64,000 nucleotides of DNA from Arthrobacter sp. ISL-28 (GCF_018613875.1 NZ_JAGGPJ010000017.1:62001-126000); one strand, 5' to 3'. Counted from the first letter of the stretch, positions 43,468 to 53,548 are shown. Notes: generated by a model not told the origin, from the sequence alone. A program made the numbers and translations.

Positions 43468-45867
43468 ATGGGCGACACCCCGGCAGCGGAGGCTGGTTCG
43501 ACCGAAGATTTTGAGCTGCTGAACCGGTACTGGAACGCGGCCAACTATCTGACAGTGGCCCAAATCTATCTCCAGGAGAATCCGCTGCTGCGGGAACCGC
43601 TGAAGCCCGGCCACATCAAACCACGGCTGCTGGGACACTGGGGAACCGGGCCAGGGCTTTCCCTGATCTACGTGCATCTGAACCGGCTGATCAAGCGGAC
43701 AGGCGCCGAGGTCCTCTTCCTCGCCGGACCGGGCCACGGCGGACCGGCAGTCGTGGCGAACGTCTATCTCGAAGGCACCTATTCGGAGGTGTACCCGGAG
43801 ATCAGCCGGGATACGGCGGGGCTGAGGCGTCTGGCCCGCCAGTTCTCAACGCCCGGCGGCGTGGGAAGCCACGTGGGGCCGGCCACGCCCGGCTCCATCC
43901 ATGAGGGCGGCGAACTGGGCTATTCCCTCATGCATGGCACCGGCGCGGTCATGGACAACCCCGGACTGATCGCTGCCTGCGTGATCGGCGATGGCGAGGC
44001 TGAGACTGGGCCGTTGGCAGCGTCCTGGGATGCACCGTTCTTCCTGAATCCGGCCCGGGACGGTGCTGTCCTGCCCATTCTCCACCTCAACGGGCACAAG
44101 ATTTCCGGCCCAACGGTCCTTGGCCGCCGCTCCGACGAGGACGTCGAAGCCCTCCTCCATGCCCACGGCTGGGCGCCGGTCGCGGTCTCCGGAGACGACC
44201 CCGCACAGGTGCACCGGGAACTCGCCACGGCCATGGACAGCGCCTACTCCACCATCCGCAGCCTGCAGGACACCGCCGGAAGCAAGGGTGTGGCGGCCGC
44301 GGCCCGCTGGCCCGCCATCATCCTGCGGACCCCCAAGGGCTGGACGGGGCCGCACACAGTGGACGGCACCCCGGTGGAGGGAACGTTCCGCTCCCACCAG
44401 GTACCGCTGTCAGGGGTCAGGGACAATCCCGAGCATCTCGCACTGCTCGAACAGTGGATGCGTTCCTACGACCCCGACAAACTGTTCGACGCCGACGGCC
44501 GGCTGGCACCCGAACTGGCGGCGCTGGCGCCCGAGGGCGCGCTCCGGATGGGATCTGTACCTGCGGCCAACGGCCGGCCGTCCGTTCCGCTGGAGATCCC
44601 GCAGCTGGAGCAGTACGCCGTGGACCCCGGCGAGCGCGGTTCCACCAGCATGGAGACCACGAAGCCGCTCGGCGAACTCTTCCGGGACCTCTACCGTGCC
44701 ACGGAAGACAATCCCCGCTTCCGGCTCTTCTGCCCGGACGAAACCAACAGCAACCGCCTGGGCGCCGTCTTCGAGGCCAGCGACCGCTGTCTGCTGCTCC
44801 CGCTCCGCAATGGCGAGGCTCAGACCGGAGACCATGTCTCCGCCGATGGCCGGGTCATGGAAGTCCTCTCGGAGCACCTCTGTCAGGGCTGGCTGGAAGG
44901 CTACCTGCTAAGCGGACGGCACGGCTTCTTCGCCACCTACGAGGCGTTTGCCATGATCAGCGCCTCCATGACCGTCCAGCACGCCAAATGGCTCCAGCAT
45001 GCGCGGGAACTCGAGTGGCGCTCCTCCGTTCCCAGCCTCAACATCCTGCTGACATCGACGTGCTGGCGCAACGACCACAACGGCTTCAGCCACCAGGGCC
45101 CCGGACTGATCGACACCGTCCTCTCCCTCTCGGGCGAGGTGACGCGCATCTACCTTCCGCCGGACACCAACACTCTGTTGGCCACAGCCGAACACGCACT
45201 GCTCAGCACCGACTACGTCAACCTTGTGGTGGTGGACAAGCAGTCACATCCCCAGTACCTCACCCTGGACGAAGCCCGTATTCATGCCGAGGCAGGAGCA
45301 TCGCGCTGGGACTGGGCGGGCAACGAGGATGCCGGAAGCGCTGCGGAGCCGGACATTGTTCTTGCCAGCGCGGGCGATATCCCCACCGAGGAGATGCTGG
45401 CTGCCGCCTGGCTCCTGCAGCGCCACGTCCCTGACGCCCTCGTGCGCATGGTCAACGTCATGGACGCCATGGTGCTGCCTCCCCGGGACACCCACCCGCA
45501 CGGTCTCGACGACGGGACGTTCAGTTCGCTGTTCACGGACAGCTGCGATGTCGTTGTCGCCTGGCACGGCTATGCGCGCTCGTTCCACCAGCTGCTGCAC
45601 GGACGGCCGAACCCAGAACGTTTCCATGTGCGCGGGTACAGCCAGCAGGGAACCACCACCACGCCCTTCGACATGGTGGTGCTCAACCGGATGAGCCGCT
45701 ACCATCTCGCGCTTGAAGCGCTCCGACGGATGCCGCGGAAGTTCCCCGGGGCTGCTGAGTTGGCCGGCCATTGCAACCGCCAGCTGGCTGCCCATGCCGA
45801 ATACATCCGCGAACACTTCGAGGACCTCCCCGAAATCCGCGAGTGGATCTGGAGCCCGCCCCGCTGA
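43468..45867 (+). CDS. xfp: Xylulose-5-phosphate/fructose-6-phosphate phosphoketolase
   Basis: A 799-residue thiamine-diphosphate enzyme of the XFP family. Signatures include HIKPRLLGHWGTGPGLSLIY, GPGHGGPAVVANVYLEG, and the cofactor region VIGDGEAETGPLAASW; CPDETNSNRLGAVFE and the C-terminal FDMVVLNRMSRYHL region are also typical. It cleaves xylulose-5-P or fructose-6-P with phosphate to give acetyl phosphate. The ATG at 43468 follows GAGAGG; an upstream open frame begins in a low-complexity repeat and is not used. No acetate kinase gene is adjacent. Confidence 0.95.
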   Translation: MGDTPAAEAGSTEDFELLNRYWNAANYLTVAQIYLQENPLLREPLKPGHIKPRLLGHWGTGPGLSLIYVHLNRLIKRTGAEVLFLAGPGHGGPAVVANVYLEGTYSEVYPEISRDTAGLRRLARQFSTPGGVGSHVGPATPGSIHEGGELGYSLMHGTGAVMDNPGLIAACVIGDGEAETGPLAASWDAPFFLNPARDGAVLPILHLNGHKISGPTVLGRRSDEDVEALLHAHGWAPVAVSGDDPAQVHRELATAMDSAYSTIRSLQDTAGSKGVAAAARWPAIILRTPKGWTGPHTVDGTPVEGTFRSHQVPLSGVRDNPEHLALLEQWMRSYDPDKLFDADGRLAPELAALAPEGALRMGSVPAANGRPSVPLEIPQLEQYAVDPGERGSTSMETTKPLGELFRDLYRATEDNPRFRLFCPDETNSNRLGAVFEASDRCLLLPLRNGEAQTGDHVSADGRVMEVLSEHLCQGWLEGYLLSGRHGFFATYEAFAMISASMTVQHAKWLQHARELEWRSSVPSLNILLTSTCWRNDHNGFSHQGPGLIDTVLSLSGEVTRIYLPPDTNTLLATAEHALLSTDYVNLVVVDKQSHPQYLTLDEARIHAEAGASRWDWAGNEDAGSAAEPDIVLASAGDIPTEEMLAAAWLLQRHVPDALVRMVNVMDAMVLPPRDTHPHGLDDGTFSSLFTDSCDVVVAWHGYARSFHQLLHGRPNPERFHVRGYSQQGTTTTPFDMVVLNRMSRYHLALEALRRMPRKFPGAAELAGHCNRQLAAHAEYIREHFEDLPEIREWIWSPPR

Positions 45868-45878
45868 CCAGAGCGGGC

Positions 45879-46310
45879 TCAGGCGCTGGGCGCCGCCTGG
45901 GGCCCGGTGATGTTAACCAGCCAGGCAACCCCGAACTTATCGGAGCACATGCCGAAGGTGTCACCCCAGGGTGCCGGTTCAAGCGGCACCGTCACGGTGC
46001 CGCCGTTGCCGGAGAGCTTGTCCCAGTAGCCCCGCAGCTCGGCCTCGTCCTCTCCGCTCAGGGAGATGGAGATGCTGCTGCCGGATGTGTACTCCATGCT
46101 GTTGGGTGTGTCGGCGCCCATGAGCACGAGCCCCTTGTCCGTGGTCAGCATTCCATGCATGATCTTGTCCGCCTCAGCCGGGTCCTCGCTGGCATGGAAC
46201 TCGCCGAAAGTGCTAAGGGCCAGGTCTCCGCCAAAGACGGACTGGTAGAAGCTCATCGCCTCGCGCGCGTTGTCGCGAAAGCCAAGGTAAGGGTTGAGCA
46301 CTGTGGGCAC
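45879..46310 (-). CDS. VOC-family protein (PhnB-like)
   Basis: A 143-residue vicinal-oxygen-chelate protein of the PhnB/DUF1428-like group: NPYLGFRDNAREAMSFYQSVFGG at the start, MLTTDKGLVLMGADTP in the middle and WGDTFGMCSDKFGVAWLVN at the end. The GTG at 46310 follows AAGGAG; a longer upstream frame has no binding site. The substrate is unknown; the family covers antibiotic-resistance and glyoxalase-like enzymes, but PhnB proteins are mostly uncharacterised. Convergent with phosphoketolase, 11 bases apart. Confidence 0.85.
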   Translation of the reverse strand: MPTVLNPYLGFRDNAREAMSFYQSVFGGDLALSTFGEFHASEDPAEADKIMHGMLTTDKGLVLMGADTPNSMEYTSGSSISISLSGEDEAELRGYWDKLSGNGGTVTVPLEPAPWGDTFGMCSDKFGVAWLVNITGPQAAPSA

Positions 46311-46522
46311 GGGATTCTCCTTCAGGCTGTTTCTCATTGGTGGGTGGCGGGCCGGGGATTGCGGCTGCCGCCGGGACACGAAACACTTCACATGGTGCCC
46401 CAATCCGTCCGGGCTGCATAGGGGGCAGCCGGGTCAGTTGAAGGGCACGTCCGGCGGCCTGCCCTGAATCATTCATGGGAACACGCTCCGCGGGGACGAG
46501 TGCGGGAAGTGCCGGCGGGCCG

Positions 46523-46528
46523 TAGGCT
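46523..46528 (+). promoter_or_regulatory. -10 element for a leaderless Sua5/YciO transcript
   Basis: TAGGCT lies six bases before the ATG at 46535. Confidence 0.5.
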
Positions 46529-46534
46529 CATGTC

Positions 46535-47155
46535 ATGGCGAGATACTTCGACGTTCATCCCCAGGATCCCCAGCCGCGCGCAGTCTCCCAGATCGTGGAG
46601 CTCGTTCGTTCCGGTGGCCTGATCGCATACCCCACGGACTCGTGTTACGCATTAGGTGCGCAACTGGGCAACAAGGAGGCGCTGGACCGGATCCGTACCA
46701 TCCGCCAGCTGGATGACAAGCACCATTTCACCCTGGTCTGCCGGGACTTCGCCCAGCTGGGACAGTTCGTGCACATCGGCAATGACGTCTTCCGCCGTAT
46801 CAAGGCTGTGACGCCGGGCAGCTACACCTTCATCCTTCCCGCCACCAAGGAAGTCCCGCGCCGGCTGCTGCATCCGAAGAAGAAAACCGTGGGCGTGCGC
46901 ATTCCGGACCATAACTTCGTCCAGGCACTCCTCGCCGAGCTGGGCGAACCGCTGCTGTCCAGCACGCTGCTGCTGCCGGACGAGGAGGATCCGCTCACGC
47001 AGGGCTGGGAGATCAAGGAGCGCCTGGATCATGTCGTGGATGCCGTGGTCGATTCAGGCGACTGCGGGGCAGAGCCGACGACGGTCGTTGACTTCTCCAG
47101 CGGCGCTGCCGAGGTGGTTCGCCGCGGAACCGGCGATCCTTCGCGCTTCGAATAG
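46535..47155 (+). CDS. Sua5/YciO/YrdC-family protein
   Basis: A 206-residue YrdC-fold protein of the YciO subgroup. The nucleotide pocket motifs are GGLIAYPTDSCYALG, KHHFTLVCRDF and VGVRIPDHNF. YrdC and Sua5 make threonylcarbamoyl-AMP for the t6A tRNA modification; YciO proteins are related but their activity may differ, so I do not assign tsaC. It lacks a C-terminal Sua5 domain. A leaderless-type TAGGCT element precedes the start. Confidence 0.85.
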   Translation: MARYFDVHPQDPQPRAVSQIVELVRSGGLIAYPTDSCYALGAQLGNKEALDRIRTIRQLDDKHHFTLVCRDFAQLGQFVHIGNDVFRRIKAVTPGSYTFILPATKEVPRRLLHPKKKTVGVRIPDHNFVQALLAELGEPLLSSTLLLPDEEDPLTQGWEIKERLDHVVDAVVDSGDCGAEPTTVVDFSSGAAEVVRRGTGDPSRFE

Positions 47156-47189
47156 GACGGCCGGGCACCGCCCGTATGCAGACGAGCGC

Positions 47190-48212
47190 TTACTCCTGCT
47201 TCTTCGCCCGGCTCGGCTGCACGCGAGGCGGCTCGCCGGGCATCTTCGGGTAGTCCGGCGGGAACGGCATTTCACCCAGCCCGTCCTTGAGGTCCCGGTC
47301 CCACCAGCCAAGCAAGGTGTCTATGGTGCCCGGTTCCGCGTTCATGTCCGCCCACGGGTCCCCCACGGCCTTCAGCCGTTCGGGGACGGTGAGGATGGTG
47401 AAGTCCTTCGGGTTGATGTTCTCCAGTTCGTCCCAGGTAATCGGACAGGAAACGGGGGCGTGCGGCAGGGCCCGCGGGCTGTAGGCGCCTGCGATCGTGC
47501 GGTCACGGTTTGCCTGGTTGAAGTCCAGGAAAATACGCTCGCCGCGCTCCTCCTTCCACCAGTTCGTCGTGACCTTGTCCGGCATCCGCCGCTCGAGTTC
47601 CCGGGCGGCGGCGATAACGGCATGGCGCACGTCCAGGAATTCGCGCTTCGGCTCGATCGGCGCATAAACATGAAGCCCGCGGTTCCCCGACGTTTTGATG
47701 AAGGCGTTCAGCCCCGCCTCGGAGAGCACCTCCCTCAGCGCCAAGGCCGCGGGGACGGCGTCGTCGAAGTCCGTGCCGGGCTGGGGGTCGAGGTCGATGC
47801 GCAGCTGATCCGGGTTGTCCGAGTTTTCAGCGCGCGACGGCCACGGGTGGAACACCACCGTGTTCATCTGCACCGCCCACACCGCGGCCGCAGGCTCGTC
47901 CAGGACCAGCTGGGGATGCGTGCGGGCACTGGGATAGATCACCATGACCGACCGGATGAAATCCGGCGTCCCTTTCGGCGGATTCTTGGAGAAGAACTGC
48001 TCGCCGTCGACGTTGCCTGAGAACCGCTGGAGCGATACCGGCCGGTCGCCGTTTGCCGCGATGAAAGCCTCTCCGACGTCCACGATGTAACGGGCGAGAT
48101 CGAGTTTAGTCAGGCCCACCTCCGGCCACAGGACCCGGCTGGGACTGGAGATCCGCATGTCCCGGGAACCGTTAGGGCCGTCTACGGTAAGGGTGGTCTG
48201 TTCGCTGGCCAT
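47190..48212 (-). CDS. Stand-alone LigD-type polymerase/primase domain protein
   Basis: A 340-residue protein with the archaeo-eukaryotic primase fold of LigD polymerase domains: LQRFSGNVDGEQFFSKNPP, the catalytic acidic pair in RIDLDPQPG, SGNRGLHVYAP, and FLDFNQANRDRTI. In non-homologous end joining these domains add nucleotides at broken ends. No ligase or nuclease domain is fused and no ku gene is near, so it may work with a separate ligase. The start follows TAGGTT by six bases. Confidence 0.92.
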   Translation of the reverse strand: MASEQTTLTVDGPNGSRDMRISSPSRVLWPEVGLTKLDLARYIVDVGEAFIAANGDRPVSLQRFSGNVDGEQFFSKNPPKGTPDFIRSVMVIYPSARTHPQLVLDEPAAAVWAVQMNTVVFHPWPSRAENSDNPDQLRIDLDPQPGTDFDDAVPAALALREVLSEAGLNAFIKTSGNRGLHVYAPIEPKREFLDVRHAVIAAARELERRMPDKVTTNWWKEERGERIFLDFNQANRDRTIAGAYSPRALPHAPVSCPITWDELENINPKDFTILTVPERLKAVGDPWADMNAEPGTIDTLLGWWDRDLKDGLGEMPFPPDYPKMPGEPPRVQPSRAKKQE

Positions 48213-48218
48213 GGGGAC

Positions 48219-48224
48219 AACCTA
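48219..48224 (-). promoter_or_regulatory. -10 element for a leaderless LigD-polymerase-type transcript
   Basis: TAGGTT on the minus strand lies six bases before the ATG at 48212. Confidence 0.5.
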
Positions 48225-48389
48225 CCCCGCGGGGCCCGCTGCGTCAGTACCCCGGCGCCAGGACCTTTGCACCGGGACACGGGGGAAGAAACATCTGCCG
48301 TGTCTCTGGGCAGCCGCTGGCGCATCTGTAAGGATGTGAACTGACCTTGCGCCGCCCGGTGCCAAGAACCGTCGAAGGGGATACACTCC

Positions 48390-50327
48390 ATGGTCGAATC
48401 CGCCAGTCTGGACCACGTGTCCGGCCAGCAGGTGCTTGGCGCCGTGGCCAGGCAGGCCGGCATCGCGCCGGGAGACCGGGACTGGGCAGACTTCGAGCAG
48501 CGATTCAACCGCCACTTCCCCGATCTGGCCCGGCTGTTCCACTCGCTTTACGGCTCACGGCCGGACTTCCAGGACCAATTGACTTCCCTTGTGCTGGAGT
48601 GTGCCCGCGCCTGGAAGGATAGGCCCGCGAATCTGAAGGTCCTTGACTCCGAGCGGGAGGCCAACAGCGATTGGTTCCAGTCCAACCGCATGCTCGGCGG
48701 GGTCTGCTACGTGGACCGGTATGCCACTGATCTTGAAGGCGTGCGCGCTCGGATTCCCTACTTCAAGGAACTCGGCCTGACGTACCTGCACCTGATGCCG
48801 CTGTTCCTGGCCCCGGAACCGCTGTCCGACGGCGGCTATGCGGTATCCAGCTACCGGGTGGTCAATCCCAGGCTCGGGACGATGGACCAGCTGCGCGACC
48901 TGGCGGCTGAACTGCGGGCCAACGGCATCAGCCTGGTCGTTGACTTCATCTTCAACCACACGTCGAACGAGCATGAGTGGGCCCGCAAAGCTGCCGACGG
49001 CGACCCACGCTACAGCGACTACTACTGGATCTTTCCTGACCGGACCATGCCCGACGCGTTCGAGCAGAACGTGCGGGAGATCTTCCCGGAAGACCACCCT
49101 GGTTCCTTCGTGCCGCTCCCCGACGGCCGGTGGGTATGGGCCACGTTCCACACCTTCCAGTGGGATCTGAACTACTCCAATCCGGAAGTCTTCCGTGCCA
49201 TGGCCGGAGAAATGCTCTTCCTGGCCAACCAGGGCATAGACATCCTGCGGATGGACGCCGTCGCATTCATCTGGAAGCGGCTGGGAACTTCCTGCGAGAA
49301 CCTGCCCGAGGCCCACACGCTGCTCCGGGCCTTCAACGCCGTCTGCCGGCTCGCCGCACCATCTCTGCTTTTCAAATCCGAAGCCATTGTGCACCCCGAT
49401 GAAGTGGCCCTGTACATCGATCCCGCCGAATGCCAGCTCTCCTACAACCCGCTGCAAATGGCGCTCATCTGGGAGGCCATGGCCACGCGCGACGTTTCGC
49501 TGCTCGCGCAGGCCCTGGAGCGCCGCCACAGCATTCCGTCCGGAACCTCATGGGTGAACTACGTCCGCAGCCACGATGACATTGGCTGGACGTTCGCCGA
49601 TGAGGACGCCGCCGAACTGGGGATCAACGGCTTCGACCACCGCCGCTTCCTGAATTCCTTCTACGTCAACCGCTTCCCGGGCAGCTTCGCCCACGGCGTG
49701 CCCTTTCAGGACAACCCGCGCACTGGCGACTGTCGCATTTCCGGAACCACGGCCTCCCTTTGCGGGCTGGAGGACGGCACAGCCGAGGCGATCCGGCGGA
49801 TCCTGCTTGCCCATTCGATCGCTTTCAGCACCGGCGGCGTCCCCCTGCTGTACCTGGGCGACGAGGTGGGCCAGCTCAATGATTACCAGTACGCGCTCGA
49901 GGACGGACATGAAGCCGACAGCCGCTGGGTGCACCGGCCGCAGTTTCCCGCGGAGCGCTACGCCCAGCGCAACGACCCGTCCACGCCGGAGGGGGCCATC
50001 TTTGCCGGGCTGCGCAGAATGACGGCGGTCCGCGCCAGCGCGCCTGAGCTGGCCGGCACCCGCCTCATTCCCTTCGCGGCGAACAAACGGGGCGTGCTGG
50101 GCTACCAGCGTCCCGGCGAAGGGACGCTGATACTTGCCCTTGCAAACTTCAGCGACCAGCCCCAGGTGATTTCAGCGGAAACGCTGTCCGGCTTCGCGGC
50201 CGAGGCCCTGGACGTCCTTTCGGATGCCCAGGTCCGCATCGACCAAGGGTTCGTCCTGGGCCCGCAGGACTACGTCTGGCTCAGGGTCACGGCTGCAGCC
50301 CCAGGATTCGGCAGCCCCCTCTCCTGA
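48390..50327 (+). CDS. Amylosucrase (GH13)
   Basis: A 645-residue GH13 enzyme with the amylosucrase-type N-terminal helical domain. The nucleophile is in GIDILRMDAVAFIWKRLGTS, the acid/base in LLFKSEAIVHP and the third carboxylate in NYVRSHDDIGWTF. NPLQMALIWEAMATRDVSLL and CRISGTTASLCGL are shared with known amylosucrases, which make alpha-1,4-glucan from sucrose and release fructose. A sucrose hydrolase of the same subfamily is an alternative. AAGGGG precedes the ATG. No sucrose transporter is adjacent. Confidence 0.92.
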   Translation: MVESASLDHVSGQQVLGAVARQAGIAPGDRDWADFEQRFNRHFPDLARLFHSLYGSRPDFQDQLTSLVLECARAWKDRPANLKVLDSEREANSDWFQSNRMLGGVCYVDRYATDLEGVRARIPYFKELGLTYLHLMPLFLAPEPLSDGGYAVSSYRVVNPRLGTMDQLRDLAAELRANGISLVVDFIFNHTSNEHEWARKAADGDPRYSDYYWIFPDRTMPDAFEQNVREIFPEDHPGSFVPLPDGRWVWATFHTFQWDLNYSNPEVFRAMAGEMLFLANQGIDILRMDAVAFIWKRLGTSCENLPEAHTLLRAFNAVCRLAAPSLLFKSEAIVHPDEVALYIDPAECQLSYNPLQMALIWEAMATRDVSLLAQALERRHSIPSGTSWVNYVRSHDDIGWTFADEDAAELGINGFDHRRFLNSFYVNRFPGSFAHGVPFQDNPRTGDCRISGTTASLCGLEDGTAEAIRRILLAHSIAFSTGGVPLLYLGDEVGQLNDYQYALEDGHEADSRWVHRPQFPAERYAQRNDPSTPEGAIFAGLRRMTAVRASAPELAGTRLIPFAANKRGVLGYQRPGEGTLILALANFSDQPQVISAETLSGFAAEALDVLSDAQVRIDQGFVLGPQDYVWLRVTAAAPGFGSPLS

Positions 50328-50639
50328 CAGCCATACCGGCCTTCCCCAATACATATCCAAAGGTTTCTACAGGGAACCTTGACCACAATGGCAGTGCTGG
50401 TCCGGAAAGCCCTCCAGGGCCGGCACACCGCCCGACCCGGCACGATTAATCAGCCGGGCCGGGGCCGGTGGGCTCCGCGCACTCTGGGCTACTCGAGAGT
50501 AGACTTACAACAGGCCGGCGGCGGACAGCGAGACAGGTTCCCCCATGCCTGGTGCTCGACCCAGCCCGCCGTCGGTCTCCGTCGTTCATCGCCTGCACCA
50601 GAATGATGTATCCGCAGTTCAATCCGGCATTATTGACTC
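50328..50639. other. Interval between amylosucrase and an alpha/beta hydrolase
   Basis: About 310 bases. CTACT-CGAG-AGTAG (near 50490) forms a small hairpin followed by TAGACT. No convincing gene. Confidence 0.45.
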
Positions 50640-51308
50640 ATGCCCGTTGCTGAATCCCCTGTCACCATTGCCGTCGGAGATCTTCAGGTCTCCGCCGTCC
50701 ATGCCCGGCCCGAGAACGCGTTTGCAACCCTCGTCGTGGCCCACGGGGCGGGCGCCGGCATGGAGCATCCGTTCCTGTCCGGTTTCACGCGCGCCCTCAA
50801 CGACGACGGCGTCGCCACCTTGCGCTTCAACTTCCCCTACCGCGAGGCAGGCAGGAAGTTTCCGGACCGGCCCCCGCTGGCCATCGCCACATGGCGGGCA
50901 GCGATGGAGGCGGCCCGAACCGGCGCGTCAGACGGGGAGCCCGTCTGGGCGGCCGGCAAGTCCTTCGGTGGCCGCATGGCTTCGATGGCGGTTGCCGAAG
51001 GGATGCCCGTGAGTGGGCTGGTCTATCTCGGCTACCCGCTGCATCCGCCCGGCAAGCCGGAAAAGCTGCGGGACGAGCACCTGTACGGGCTGACGCAGCC
51101 CATGCTGTTCCTTCAAGGGACCCGCGATACGTTCGCGACCCCGGAGCTGCTCGAGGACGTTGTTTCCCGGATCGGCAGCGCCGCGAGCTTGGAATGGTGC
51201 GAGGGCGGCGACCACTCCTTCGCCGTCGCGGGCAAAAAGCGCAGCGCCGAAGAGACCGGCGCGTCCCTTGCCGCACCCGTCGCGGCTTTCATGCGCGCGA
51301 ATGGCTGA
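50640..51308 (+). CDS. Alpha/beta hydrolase (dienelactone-hydrolase-like, KANL3/Tex30 type)
   Basis: A 222-residue hydrolase. VVAHGAGAGMEHPF marks the oxyanion region, WAAGKSFGGRMAS the nucleophile elbow, GTRDTFATPE the acid and EGGDHSFAV the histidine. The fold is complete but the substrate is unknown; related proteins are annotated as esterase-like. No Shine-Dalgarno sequence is clear. It converges on the EF-G-like gene. Confidence 0.85.
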   Translation: MPVAESPVTIAVGDLQVSAVHARPENAFATLVVAHGAGAGMEHPFLSGFTRALNDDGVATLRFNFPYREAGRKFPDRPPLAIATWRAAMEAARTGASDGEPVWAAGKSFGGRMASMAVAEGMPVSGLVYLGYPLHPPGKPEKLRDEHLYGLTQPMLFLQGTRDTFATPELLEDVVSRIGSAASLEWCEGGDHSFAVAGKKRSAEETGASLAAPVAAFMRANG

Positions 51309-51367
51309 ACCGGGCGGCACAACTGAACCGGGCCGCTGGCCGGCTTCCCACCCGCTAAGGGCCGGAC

Positions 51368-53548
51368 TCACGCATTGGCGGCAGCCGACGTCGCGCTCGC
51401 AGGCACCGGCTCGTGCCGCAGGTAGCTGCGCCGGAAGCGGCCCGTCCCCGCGGTGAGCGCACGCAACTGAACGGCGTAGCGCAGGAGCTCGCCGTCCGGC
51501 ACCTCCGCGGTGACTTCCGTGCGGTCCCCGCCTGCCGACGTCGTACCCGTCAGCCGTCCGCGGCGGGAAGATAGATCACTCATGACCGGGCCGACGAACT
51601 CATCCGGCGTGCTGATGGTCACCGACGAGACGGGCTCGAGCAGCTGGATCCGGCCAGCTGCAGCCGCCTCTCGCAGGGCCAGCGCACCGGCGGACTGGAA
51701 CGCGGCGTCCGAGGAGTCGACGCTGTGCGCTTTGCCGCCGACGAGGGTCACACGGATATCAACTACGGGGAACCCGGCTGACACGCCTTTCTGCATCTGG
51801 GCGCGGACGCCCTTCTCCACGGACGGGATATAGTGCCCTGGAACCACACCGCCCACGGTTTTATCGACAAACTCGAACCCTGCGCCGCGTTCAAGGGGCT
51901 CGACTTCAATGTCACAGATCGCATACTGTCCGTGACCGCCGGATTGCTTGACATGGCGTCCGTGGCCGGCAGCGGGTGCGGCGAAGGTTTCCCGCAGGGG
52001 CGTCACGACCGGGACAGTCTGCAGCTTCACGCCCTGGTCCCGCAGCCGGTCCAGCACCACCTCGCCGTGGGCCTCCCCCATGCACCAGAGAATCAGCTGG
52101 TGGGTTTCGGAGTTGCGTTCCACCCTCAGCGTCGGATCGCCTGCCGCCACTTTTCCCAGGCTCTTGGCGAGGGCGTCTTCGTCACTGCGCGATGCTGCCT
52201 CAACGGCGAGGGGCATCAGCGGCTCTGGCATGTCCCACGACTCCACCAGCAGCGGGTTCTCCTTGGCCGAAATAGTGTCACCGGTCTCTGCATTCGCCAG
52301 CTTGGCGATGGCGCAGATGTCGCCGGCGACGCAATACGGCACTGGCTTCAGGCTGGCCCCGACCGGTGAATAAAGATGCGTGAGGCGTTCATCGCTGTCA
52401 TGGTCCTCATGGCCTCGTTCCGCCAGCCCGCGGCCGCCGACATGCACGGCCGAATCCTCCCGCAGCGTGCCGGAAAAGATGCGCACCAGGCAGACCCGTC
52501 CCAGGAACGGGTCGATAGTGGTGCGCACCACCTCACCCACCAGCGGCCCCGCAGGATCGCATGTCAACCGGCCGGCAGGATTACCGGCCAGGTCCGTCAC
52601 GGCAGGCAGCTCGCGCTCAGCCGGCGACGGGAATGCGCGCGTCAGCATTTCCAGCAGCTCCGTCAGGCCCAGCCCCGTTTCCGCCGACGTGGCGAGGAGA
52701 GGAAAGAAAGAACCGCGGGCCACCGCGGTTTCCAAGTCATCTACCAGGATGTCGACGTCGATCTCCTCGCCGCCGAGGTAGCGGTCCATCAGCGTTTCAT
52801 CTTCGCTCTCCGAGATGATCCCCTCGATAAGCGCTCCGCGAGCCGTCTCCGATGCCGCCAGCTCCTCGGCGTTGGCGTCCCGCACCTCCGGGGTGGGGTC
52901 TCCGTCACTGTAGTCCGAAACGGTCCGGGAGAGCAGCCCGAGCAAGCCGGTGATGTTGGTCCCTGTTCTCACCGGAAGATAAGCCGGCAACACGGAATCG
53001 CCGAAGGCTCGCTGGCAGGCAGCGACCGTCGCCTCGAAGTTCGCCCGCGGATGGTCGAGCCGGCTGATAACCACCGCCCGGGGCACTCCGACCTGGTCGC
53101 ACTCGGCCCACAGCGCTGTGGTGGAGGCATCAATGTCGTCCAGGGCGGACACCACGAAGATCGCTGCATCCGCCGCCCGCAGACCTGCCCGCAGTTCGCC
53201 GGTGAAATCCCCATAGCCCGGAGTGTCGAGCAGATTCACCTTGATACCGTCGAACACCAGCGGGGCCACCGACAACACCACTGAGCGCTGCTGGTGGATT
53301 TCGGAGGGCTCCGCGTCGCTGACGGTAGTCCCGTCCTCGATCGAGCCCTTGCGTGATATGACGCCGGTTGCGGCCAGCAGGGCGTCGAGCAGCAGGGTCT
53401 TTCCAGCGCCCGAGTGGCCCACGAGTGCAACGTTGCGGACCTTCTCCGGCGCATCGGCCGGCGCTCCGGCGGATGCATCAGCCCGCCGAAGATCAGAACT
53501 ACCACGGCCGGGGCCCTTGCCCCGGCCATTTGTGCCTTTCAGCGACAT
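51368..53548 (-). CDS. Elongation factor G-like translational GTPase
   Basis: A 726-residue EF-G-like protein of the EF-G2 type. G1 is VGHSGAGKTLLL, G3 is LLDTPGYGDF and the position of G4 reads VISRLDHP instead of NKxD, a known divergence in this group. Domains III-V follow (GEAHGEVVLDRL). Most actinobacteria carry a separate canonical fusA; this paralogue lacks translocation activity in some species and its role is unclear. The ATG at 53548 is chosen because AGGAG is six bases upstream; ATG 53554 overlaps that site. Confidence 0.9.
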   Translation of the reverse strand: MSLKGTNGRGKGPGRGSSDLRRADASAGAPADAPEKVRNVALVGHSGAGKTLLLDALLAATGVISRKGSIEDGTTVSDAEPSEIHQQRSVVLSVAPLVFDGIKVNLLDTPGYGDFTGELRAGLRAADAAIFVVSALDDIDASTTALWAECDQVGVPRAVVISRLDHPRANFEATVAACQRAFGDSVLPAYLPVRTGTNITGLLGLLSRTVSDYSDGDPTPEVRDANAEELAASETARGALIEGIISESEDETLMDRYLGGEEIDVDILVDDLETAVARGSFFPLLATSAETGLGLTELLEMLTRAFPSPAERELPAVTDLAGNPAGRLTCDPAGPLVGEVVRTTIDPFLGRVCLVRIFSGTLREDSAVHVGGRGLAERGHEDHDSDERLTHLYSPVGASLKPVPYCVAGDICAIAKLANAETGDTISAKENPLLVESWDMPEPLMPLAVEAASRSDEDALAKSLGKVAAGDPTLRVERNSETHQLILWCMGEAHGEVVLDRLRDQGVKLQTVPVVTPLRETFAAPAAGHGRHVKQSGGHGQYAICDIEVEPLERGAGFEFVDKTVGGVVPGHYIPSVEKGVRAQMQKGVSAGFPVVDIRVTLVGGKAHSVDSSDAAFQSAGALALREAAAAGRIQLLEPVSSVTISTPDEFVGPVMSDLSSRRGRLTGTTSAGGDRTEVTAEVPDGELLRYAVQLRALTAGTGRFRRSYLRHEPVPASATSAAANA

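Noticed and set aside
48555..49529. 324-residue minus-strand frame
   Set aside because: Antisense to amylosucrase, whose catalytic residues are all present.
48390..50327. Amylosucrase as a novelty
   Set aside because: Amylosucrases are already known from Arthrobacter, so its presence is not unusual.
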